DNA from: Perkinsus chesapeaki | Taxonomy: Eukaryota; Perkinsozoa; Perkinsida; Perkinsidae | Direction of reading: 5' to 3' | Length of the DNA: 64,000 nt | Assembly: GCA_013115145.1 (NCBI GenBank) | Contig: JAAPAO010000023.1 | Coordinates: 62,001-126,000, forward strand | Part shown: piece after piece, positions 33,899-42,306 of the stretch | Numbering within the stretch: the stretch's first letter is position 1 | Layout: the number at the start of each line of letters is the position of its first letter | The notes under the pieces: model-generated | What the model was told of the DNA's origin: nothing | The model's database searches: none | What the model saw: the letters and a program-made list of their open reading frames with translations, nothing else | Program-made: the position numbers and the translations under genes

Positions 33899-36792
33899 AT
33901 GCCTGATCATGTAGGTTGGTGACACTAGTAGTGCGTGTCATGGTCCATCTCGTCAGGTTACGGACTTCAGTTCATTGTCGAAGCCAGCGAAGATAGCGGC
34001 CTTGTGTGTGGAGAAAGTTCCTGCCTGGAAGGGGCGAGTTCATCCGGCTGATGTAGGAAGGAGCGATGAAGTTGCAGATTGGTTTGAAGTTGATCGATAA
34101 TTAATTTCCGAGGTTGCTTCCTTTTACTGAATACAGCCCGACGCAATGGAGTAGAAGAATCCGTATTTGTTAGCTAATGGTGCACGATATTGAGAATATG
34201 AAGATATTCGGGCTGTTCAATAAAGCGTTCCTGAAACTCAGGAACGTGCCTAGGAAGGGAAGTGCAACATTTGTGTTCATAAGACCGTGCCCAGGAACGG
34301 TCCAGGGAACGATCCCAGGAACGTCCTCCGGCACGTTCAAAAAACTTCAAGAACGATCCCAGGAACGTCCTCCGGCACGTTCAAAAAACTTCAAGAACGA
34401 TCCCAGGACCGTTCCTCGGCACGGCATTTTCAGGAACACTCCACACCGTTCCTGAGAATTTTCTGGCGCGTGACTTGAGCGCCGGCGTAACTGATTTGTC
34501 AGTTCCGGACACTCATCCTACCAGCGAAGTGAACTCTTTGAATATGACGATATTGAAAGCGAATAGTCGGTGCTTCGCTCCGCTAGGATTATTGTATTTT
34601 TAGGTTGAGATAAATCAACTATGTGAAGGCCTGTCCAACCAATTGTTTAGAGTGTCCTTGCCGAACCCTCGGGCAACCTCCTCAGCATCAGACAGCCCGA
34701 CGGATCAGGAGGAGCCAGTAGCGTTCACCAGAGTACTTTTTAGGTAGGCGGAGCGAAGTTTTGTTGTTCGATTTTTCGTCAGGATTTACGGTAAGGACGC
34801 GAAGTCGTTCTATGACCCTGTCTACGAATTGAAGGTCTTTAAGACGCTTTCACGGTATCGCATAGCACCGCAGTTGATTGCCTATGTAGGATGAGTTGTG
34901 GAGAGAGCGGTAGAAGATTCTTGGCGTTCTAGGGTGATGGTTGGCGCATAGAAGAATGGCATGCTTCGATTGCAGTGCCGACTAAGCTGCTCGGAAACCC
35001 GAGTATCTTTTGCCAGGTAGGAGCAGGAAAGATACGCGGAAGGTTGATAAAGGTGTATTCAGATCGCATCGCAGCTTGGTCGATTTCACAAGCTCGATCA
35101 GCGTCAGGACTTCCCAAGATCCTTCAGCACGGAGCCGGCTACTATCAAGCGATTGAGGTGACGAGATGGATGCGCTTCGCTCCGCTAAAGCATCTCGTTT
35201 TTAGGAGTTGGGCAGCTGAGGCCGAGAAAGTATCTTTTAAGGAGCCAGAACAGCGAAGGAAGCTCGAGCGGCTACATGTTGATAGAATGGTTGAAGAGGC
35301 TGGGTGAGCTGAGTTGTGGACAAAGGGGGGGTCTTGTAGGATTATATTTGCGGGAAAATCGGTATGAAGGAAATATAGAGGGACATCGATTGTGCTATGG
35401 CAGTATATTTGCATCATACTTCGTATTAGTTGAATTCCCGCAATGATGACTTATTTTGAGGCAATTTTCGGGAGAAAACTGACCGTTAGGCGGCTGGATG
35501 GATAAACCCCTAATCGCCGGGAGTCGTAAGCGAGTAGTCGTTTGCTTGTTCGCCGCCGCCGCCGCCGTCTGCCCGAGTGAATTTGGCGTTGGGGTGGGCC
35601 AGTCGGTTTGTCATGAGTGGTTTGCTGTTTGTAATAATTGTTGATGATTTAGATGGCTGATCGACTATCTTACCCAGAATCAAGAGGACATAGTAAAAGG
35701 GCAAGGCATGGATATAGTGTTCTCTCATAATGATGTACCAACATGGCTGCTACCTGTAGTAGAGCTGTTGCTTGCTTGTGTAGGTGCAAGAAAACAATAT
35801 ACTTCAAACGCAGTATGGTCTCAGACTTATTGACTTTGAATATGCACATTATAATTATCAAGCTTATGATATTGCCAATCTCTTCTGTGAGTTCACTATG
35901 GACTATACCGAGAAGTAGGCATCACGGTGGAGCTGTGGTGAAGGGGCGGCGGCGGCCCGGAGGTTGACAGTCTTGCTCATCGGCTCCCTCGTTAATCCCA
36001 TAATCGCTGGGATTCCCTTTCCCCCGGAAACGTGCCACGTGGAGCTATATATTCCTGTACTGTAATGTAGTTTGTTTCAGGCACTACCCGTTCTTCGCTA
36101 CGGATCTGGCAGCATATCCGGATGAGCAAAAGCAGCGGATGTTCTTGAGCGTGTATCTTTCCGAGTAGGTTGGCTCCACTGGGGTTGGGGTGAGGTTGCA
36201 TCGCACCGCCGCCGATTTAGGTATTTGGAAACACCTATTTTCCCTGATAACGACCTTTATATTCTTCCTTTAATGAAGAATGTCTCCAAGTTTGCGTTGG
36301 CCTCCCATCTGCTTTGGGGTCTTTGGAGCGTCATCCGAGCACCTCAGGCACCGACATATGACGACTTTGATTTTCTTGTGTAAGTTGAGCTCTGAGGTAT
36401 CAAGCGAGGTTCAAGCTCAGATACGCGAAGTTCCGTTTCGACTCTTATTTTCGGATGAAGAACATTATTCTATCTGAGGACAAGGAGGCTACTGAAAAGC
36501 ATGATGCCGAGTTGCTGAGGAAGCAGTTGCAATTAGAGCTTCAAGAACAGAGAAATAGCAATAGTGGAAATGTACTGACGAGGGATAGAACCGAGGGTCT
36601 TTAAATTGATAGATGAGCGCTCTCCCCGTTGAGCTATTAAGACGGTCTTTTCAGATACATCCGAAGGATGTGCGGCGGTACATTGGTTTCTTCCGTGGCA
36701 TAGAAATCGGCGCGGTGGCGCTGTCCATTGGCCTTTCCCTCGGCACGGTGTTTGGAATCCTTAATTATCGTAATGGTAGAAATTTATCATAA
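33899..36792 (+). CDS. Choline/ethanolamine kinase with C-terminal membrane anchor
   Basis: Thirteen exons give MPDHVTDFSSLSKPAK, then EINQLCEGLSNQLFRVSLP, RIYGKDAKSFYDPVYELK (nucleotide-binding part), QLIAYGDGWRIEEW, LGRFHKLDQRQDFP, the catalytic Brenner motif FSHNDVQENNIL, LIDFEYAHYNYQAYDIANLF, and SKFALASHLLWGLWS. This is the complete choline/ethanolamine kinase fold, the first step of the CDP-choline or CDP-ethanolamine pathway. Unusually, a charged coiled stretch (EATEKHDAELLRKQ) and a hydrophobic helix (IGAVALSIGLSLGTVFGIL) are added at the C-terminus, so the enzyme is probably tail-anchored to a membrane. Introns are mostly 39-58 bp; exceptions are 551 bp (34053-34603), 349 bp (35304-35652), 166 bp (35915-36080) and 83 bp (36572-36654). 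Three introns carry the recurrent CTTCGCTCCGC motif. Substrate preference cannot be told. Confidence 0.93.
34226..34455. repeat. GGAACG-rich inverted and 44-bp tandem repeats within an intron
   Basis: The block begins with a 21-bp hairpin, CGTTCCTGA-AAC-TCAGGAACG (34226-34246). Units of 44 bp built on GAACGATCCCAGGAACGTCC follow, starting at 34307, 34351 and 34395 (the last one diverging). It closes near CCGTTCCTGAG. It lies entirely inside choline kinase intron 2 and looks like a small inserted element or satellite. Confidence 0.7.
34529..34603 (+). mobile_element. Recurrent intron motif, forward, choline kinase intron 2 end
   Basis: The motif GCTTCGCTCCGCTA sits at 34572-34585, about 18 bp before the 3' splice site TATTTTTAG (34603). 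The exon that follows (EINQLCEGLSNQ) is fixed by the kinase family. The preferred model uses a donor at 34053; a donor at 34529 would give a 75-bp intron with an additional upstream exon. Confidence 0.55.
34744..34782 (+). mobile_element. Recurrent intron motif, reverse, choline kinase intron 3
   Basis: A 39-bp intron. It begins gTAGGCGGAGCGAAG, so the reverse-complement motif supplies the 5' splice site itself. Removal joins VLF to RIYGKDAKSFYD in the correct frame of the kinase fold. Confidence 0.75.
35158..35204 (+). mobile_element. Recurrent intron motif, forward, choline kinase intron 6
   Basis: A 47-bp intron with CGCTTCGCTCCGCTAA at 35173-35188, 16 bp before the 3' splice site. Removal joins TIKRL-R-SWAAEAEKV in frame. 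The flanking sequence GATG...CATC around the motif is partly self-complementary. Confidence 0.75.
36572..36654 (+). other. Intron holding an antisense tRNA-like sequence
   Basis: This is the last intron of choline kinase (83 bp). Removal joins NSNSGN to IHPKDVRRYIG in frame. Its reverse complement contains TAGCTCAACGGGGAGAGC (A box and D-arm-like), then an anticodon-arm-length stretch, and GGTTCTATCCC (B box-like) at tRNA spacing. The arrangement is closest to a tRNA-Phe type. The T stem does not pair fully, so it is probably not a working tRNA. It may keep weak internal Pol III promoter signals on the minus strand. Confidence 0.65.
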
Positions 36793-36904
36793 AATACCTC
36801 AAGTGAGATATGTTAATCTCCTTGTAAGATTTACCATTGTAGAACAGCAGTTTCAGCGTCGTTCGCAGTGCTCATCTTCCTACTTTCAGTTGTGATTAAA
36901 AATG

Positions 36905-36950
36905 TGTTGAGTGTCGGGGCTGGGGTTCGAACCGGGGACCTCGGAAGTTG
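36905..36950 (-). other. tRNA 3'-half-like sequence upstream of the YIF1-like gene
   Basis: On the minus strand the sequence reads TTCCGAGGTCCCCGGTTCGAACCCCAGC. That is an anticodon-stem 3' side, variable loop and T-arm with a perfect B box (GGTTCGAACCC). No A box is found at the proper distance, so it is a remnant rather than a gene. It lies just before the ATG of the next gene. Confidence 0.55.
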
Positions 36951-36971
36951 GTTGCATTATTTTTTCTCGTT

Positions 36972-39900
36972 ATGGCTGAACAGCATCAGCAAAATGGTGT
37001 AACGCCACCGAACATGCGAGTGCGGCAAAATCCATTCGCGAGTCAGCAGAATGGGGGGCAGGCTGGATGGTACCGTCGCTGGGATTCGAACCCGGGTCAT
37101 CGGATGCGGAGTTTTCGTAGGTACCAGCAACCGCAGCCACAGGCGGCATCCTCAGGGCAGCCGCCCTTGAAGCCTCAAGCGCCGCCTGCGGTGCACGCTC
37201 CTGCTCCTGCAGGGGGGGTAACGGCTCCGTGGAATAGAGTGCATGCCCCCGGTACGGAGAGCAGTGGTGCGGTGGGGTCAGGTAGGATGGGGATTGATGA
37301 TTGGTTTTGGTACTTGCAACTTAGGTCACACTGGTGGGTATACTAGTAGCGGAGTCGAGAGTCCATGGGGAGCATCTGGGGTAGGTCCAATCCAGGCTGC
37401 TGCTGCTGCTGAGAGAAATGGTGGAGTCATTCAGGGCGTTCCATCGGGGATGAGTCGAGTTCACGCTAGCGGTGGCGGCCAGGACCATTACCATCAGCAG
37501 CAACAACAACCCCAATCGATACACTCACCATTCGGCAGTGCGACCACGGGCTCGCCGTTCACACAGAGCGACCAGCAGAGCGCAGCGAAGCATTACCAAC
37601 CTCAACAACAACAACAGGAGCATCATTCGAATGCTCAAGGTGAATAGGTGATGATGGAGACTGGGAGGAAGGGGTGTCGGTCAGGCCGGATGGAACAGCA
37701 GCAGCATCAGACAAGTCGGCAGCAACAGCAGTCTGGTGGGGGCTTTGCAGATCAACTGGTGGGAGCAGCATTCAATGCAGCGGCAAAGACAGCATTCGGA
37801 GGAAGTGGCCAAGGCGGTCAAGGTAATAGGGGAGGGTACGTCTGAGTATCTCAAAGATGTCATCACTTGCGCACAGTTATATAATGTAAAGAATCCTAGT
37901 TCTTCTTGGTTGATTGTTCTGAGGCACGTGTGTTTTATAATTTCATATGGTCAGCTTGCGGGAGGCGTTGATCTTGACGTCGTGTAGATCTCTAGTCACC
38001 CCATAGACCAGTTGAACTTGCGGGGTCTCGGCGAACTTGGGGAGACTTGTGCTGTTATTCTTGGCTCTCGCGGGCTTGCGCTGCAAATCCCTCCCCTATG
38101 GATGGCCGGGCTGCCCTTATTACGGCAATGGTTGCTTAGGTAGTGGTAGCGGCAACGATGAGATGATGGGGGCTGTTATGAGCCAGGTAACGATGGACGG
38201 AGAAAGGTCCAATGCCTTCCGAGTCAGGTCGGGCAGAATTTGTACCAACAGGCGGAGCAGTCAGGATGGACCAAATTCGTGCCTTGGGGGTTTGACAGTA
38301 AGTTAGAGCAGCATTAGCGCCGCTGATGGGTGTGGGAGGCAGAGTTGGATCAGGTTTGCGACCGTACTTTAACATCACGCACAGTTACGTGAAGTGGAAA
38401 TGCCTGTTTTTAATGATACCGTTTGTGAAGTAAGAGGCTGCTGATGGGCGTTGTTGAGCGTCATTTTGGTCAGGCGGCTGTTCCAACCGGGGAAGAGCCA
38501 GAGGCACTATAGTGTGGATAATGAGATGGATAACGTAAGCAACCTCGGGAGAATCTTAGCGAGTTTGGTGGCTCAGTTGCAAGCTCCGACTCAGCGGACC
38601 GGAGACCCTAACGAGGGAGTAGCGCTGCGATTTGTAATAGAGTCAGTGATGTCTGGCTGGTGGCGATCTCATCATGGCAGGTTCCGGACCGCCGACCAGA
38701 TATGTACATCCCTTTGATGAGTTTTATTACATATGTGTTGGCGTACGCAATCATAAAGGTGAGGATCGTGGGGAGCGAAGTTGAGATAACTTGTCAGCCT
38801 TCTTTAACCCAACTCAACGGTTTATTGGTCGACACGTTTGCCTAGAAATGTTGGCGGTGCCTTGTTGGATTTCCTTAATACTATCAAAGACATATGTGAA
38901 AAATAATATATTGTTATAGTATAATGAAGAATATCTCCAGTAGTATCATTATGCTTGTTTTGTGATCATGATTATACTTGTATTACAAAAATGAATGGTT
39001 AATGATTTACCGCAAGATGGCCGGCCCAATGGAAGTCTCATGTGGGTATCCTATTTAGGGTGCTGCTGATGACGGTTCTTTCCATCCGGATGTCCTCTAT
39101 GACACTGCTACCTTTGCCGCGGTAAGCTCGATGTTGTTATCCCTGTTTGTTACCTCCACCTCCTCCATTCCCAGGTACTATCAGTAATAGAATTGGTGCT
39201 AGCCAGAGGAGCTGGATACTTCGCTAATATGACCAGGTAAGAGTGGCGGCACGTATAGGAGTTACGATCTATGTAATGGCGGCTGGGGCGCTCCTCCCTC
39301 CGTCTCTTCCGTGATTATTGTTGCATTACTCTGACAGTTGGTGAAATGCATCAATTTTGTTGGGTGCGTATTAGCGGGTAAAAATTAAGAGCATTCAGTA
39401 AGCGTGCTGTGGTGCTTTATGAAACGTAAGTAGTCATTTGATGACCTAATAAGAAGTGGGCTGGGGTCAACGCAGCGGCAAGTAGTCTGTGTTATGCTAA
39501 TCACTGCTGCATACTGTCAGTTTGCGGCTGTTGGACTTGGTATGTGTTATCGGTTACAAGTACTTCCACTTGTCGGTCTACTGCATTACCCGGATACTCT
39601 TCTCCAGCAAGATCACAACGGTAATAAGCCCGGCAGTTCATCAATGGTAATGACTTGGACTTATCAGCCTTACTTCTGGTGGGGGTTGCTCGGTTACCTC
39701 TCCCTAGCAGCAGCCTATGCATGCTTGGTGTCGCTGCAGTACTTTACAACGTAAGTCATATGACCAGACTGGGGGGATTCAAAGGTGCTATTACTATTAG
39801 ATATAAGACGGCGATGCAAGCCCACTTGGAGGTCTCGGGGACGCATACGAGCGTGCTTGTTAAGTACGTGGTGTTTGCTATAGCTCTAGCGCAGGTAATA
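36972..39900 (+). CDS. YIF1-like Golgi/ER membrane trafficking protein
   Basis: The start at 36972 (MAEQHQQNGVTPPNMRV) opens a Gln/Pro/Gly-rich head of roughly 230 residues across several exons. A 51-bp intron lies at 37070-37120. The conserved part has FADQLVGAAFNAAAKTAFG, then RPDMYIPLMSFITYVLAYAI near 38690-38760, which matches the APDLYIPAMAFITYVL signature of YIF1. Membrane segments follow: SFHPDVLYDTATFAA with VLSVIELVLARGAGYF, then YQPYFWWGLLGYLSLAAAYA, and a last helix KYVVFAIALAQ. YIF1 partners YIP1 and Rab GTPases in ER-Golgi transport. Exons between 37850 and 38640 and the exact stop (between 39900 and 40050) are not settled. The intron at 37070 carries a tRNA T-arm-like sequence. 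Confidence 0.7.
37070..37120 (+). other. Intron with antisense tRNA 3'-half-like sequence
   Basis: A 51-bp intron (GGATG|gtaccg ... tttcgtag|GTACC) containing GGGATTCGAACCCGGG. The reverse complement has a canonical B box and T-arm preceded by GCATCCGATGAC, like an anticodon stem 3' side. Only the 3' half of a tRNA is represented. Confidence 0.65.
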
Positions 39901-40378
39901 AGCATTCGGGTAGGAGCGACGGAAGAGATAGGGGGTGCTCGGTGACGGGTGGGAAATGCGATCCTGAGAAAGTGTGGTAGAAAAGGTGTTCGCAATGAAA
40001 AGTGGAAGCATCATGGTTGCCTGACAGAGTGGCATTGGTGAGACGAGTGAATAGAGAGTTGATTGACGTTGATTTGCTGACGTGCAACTCATCGATAGCC
40101 TCCTGGTCTCAGACGGTAGCCTTCTTTATGTTGTTAGATACCATTATGCTGGTTATTGGCACCATCACTGAACACCACATCAATGTGAAGAGGGACAGGC
40201 GGTCATTGCTGTATCCTACCGATGCCTGGCACTGTTGAATAGTATTATTGTAAATGCGAACTAGGGAAGAAGGTTTGCTTTATTGACATTTTCTCACGCG
40301 CCGCGAGTTTTGTGTTCGCTGTCCCCCTTCGAGTCGTCGGTGGATTTCACCGTACCGCGTTTGATCGCATGTCCCGTG

Positions 40379-42217
40379 ATGGCAACTGAGGACTTCATTC
40401 GGATTCAAGAGGAATGCAGCAGGATGGTTCTGAGAGAGCAGATGGGTGGCCGACGTCCAATAGCTGGTACGAAAAATGTGAAACATGAAACGCTTCGCTC
40501 CGCTAAGCTTTTCTTGTCAGGTGAATACACTTGCCACTCCTGTACAGGCATGTCCCAAGAAGCTATGAATAAGTTGATTGCCGCCTTGCCGTATCGGAGA
40601 GCTAGTAGAAGTCACCGAAGAGCGGTATCTGACCCTGGCACTGGGGGAAGGGGACAGCAGCTTTGTGCAACACAAGCCTGGTCGGGGCCGGTGAGCCAGG
40701 GTGCGGCAACTGGTCGCTGTGGTGATGATGATGGTTCCTCCTCCTCTGGTTTGTCAACTGGTCAGCTTGGATACATCACTGGCCTCGAGGAGCCTCGAAA
40801 TGGATGGCCGAGTTCTTCAAGAAGTGTCTCCGAGGTGGGCTGCGGCTGCTGCTGGTGTGATGCCAAGCTTTGCTGTTGCTCAGTGTCATAGTGAATGGAG
40901 ATTCACTTATGGGCCGGTGAGCTATATCACCGCGGGAGATTCCAGCGAGTGCAGTAGTAATGGCGGCTGTCCTGTGGTGGGGAGGGATGCTGGGAGGTTG
41001 GAGGCAGCAGATAGGTTGCACTTGAAAGTAAGGCACGGGGGCGTCACTGTTGTTGTACTGGTTATGTCGGACAGGTTCATCGTATGGGGCAGGAGCCGTC
41101 GGAGGTTGAGGATATCAGCAGCGTGGACTCTGAACGGGCGGCGAATGTGTCGCTGACACCGTTGGTATCGCCGAGGCTGCCAGATGAGGAGGGGAGTTGT
41201 GGGAAAGTTGGTATGCGTGCAGAGATATGTGTAAAGTACCGTGGCGTACCGTCGGCGAGCCTTGCTAGAGCGGGACGCCGAGCGAAGACGGCTTCTGACC
41301 AGAAGCCTACGAGCCGGGCAAAGAAGTTGGTAGGTAACGATCTTAGGGCTGTCAGGGGAACTGGGCTTGACAAGAGAGAACGGACAGCAGCGGTGGCAAA
41401 GGCGGCACCGTGTGAGGTACTGAAGCCGGCAATGAAGGCCGCACCGTGTGAGGTACTGAAGCCGGCAGTGAAGGCGGCACCGTGTGAGGTACTGAAGCCG
41501 GCAGTGACGGAGGTTATGAGGCCTGTTGGTCCTCGGAAGATGGCACCTGTCAATGGCTCGATGTCGGATACAGAGGTGGTTGTCAAGACTGTTGCAAGGC
41601 ACTATCTTCAACGACGATCAGCATCTGTGACGCCTAGGGTAGCTTTAAGGGAGCCGAAGAGGGTACGAAAGAAGGTGAGGTCGAGTGTTGGTAAGGTTGA
41701 GGAAAGATCTGCGGCCCTGCCGCCTAGACGGGGAGGGTCTGGGTATTCCGAGGCGCGTCGGAAGGTGCTTCAGCGGACGAGAGAGAGGTATCTTTTGAAG
41801 CAGGCAGCGTTTAAGTTGTGGGTGGAGGTTAAGCGTGATCTTAGAGCTAGAAAAGATACTGAGAGAGCCACTAGGGGGATTACTGGGCAAGTGCCGGTGA
41901 CTAAGCCTCGTGATGTGTGCCACACACGGACGTCGCTCCTGCGCAACTCGGCGAAGCTGCTGGTCTCGTCGACCGAAGAGAGGAGTCCTCTCCCCAGCCC
42001 TGCGGTCAGGCGGCCACCGGCATCTGTGAAGTTGCCTAAGGCTTGCAGGTTCTGTGATGAGCCTCGCTCGGTGAGTGATGTTCGAGCAAGGTATGCCGAG
42101 TGGGTTAGTAGGGAGGCTGAGGCCCGGGTAATGCCGTGGAGGGCTGGCATGAATTTTAGTCTGGACGGGTATCTTAAGGAATACACCGTTAAAGCTGATC
42201 ATGGTTCATCCTCTTGA
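40379..42217 (+). CDS. Basic protein with three 12-residue repeats, unknown
   Basis: The start at 40379 gives MATEDFIRIQEECSRMVLRE. A 54-bp intron (40467-40520) joins PIAG to EYTCHSCTGMSQEAMNKLI. Further short introns near 40690-40765, 40916-41010 and 41029-41081 bring the reading into the long frame ending at 42217. This last exon is basic and low in complexity, with three tandem copies of KAAPCEVLKPA(M/V) at about 41400-41508. It has a helical stretch reading RRKVLQRTRERYLLKQ and AFKLWVEVKRDLRARK, and ends with KACRFCDEPRSVSDVRARYA and GYLKEYTVKADH. No known domain is recognised. The first intron is one of the recurrent-motif introns. Confidence 0.6.
40467..40520 (+). mobile_element. Recurrent intron motif, forward, 40-kb gene intron 1
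   Basis: A 54-bp GT-AG intron with CGCTTCGCTCCGCTAA at 40491-40506, 14 bp before the 3' splice site. Its first 24 bases (gtacgaaaaatgtgaaacat...) resemble those of the CCT7 copy (gtaaggaaaattgtaaacgt...), so similarity extends beyond the motif. Confidence 0.75.
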
Positions 42218-42306
42218 TGTCATCGGTCTCATCATGTGTTGTGTTCGAGTGCGGCAATGGTATGGTGTAGTTTCTTGACATCGTCGTCGTCTGACTCAAC
42301 ATCACT

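Noticed and set aside
36572-36654. A functional minus-strand tRNA gene
   Set aside because: A and B boxes are recognisable, but the T stem does not pair properly and no convincing acceptor stem is present, so it is treated as a tRNA-like intron.
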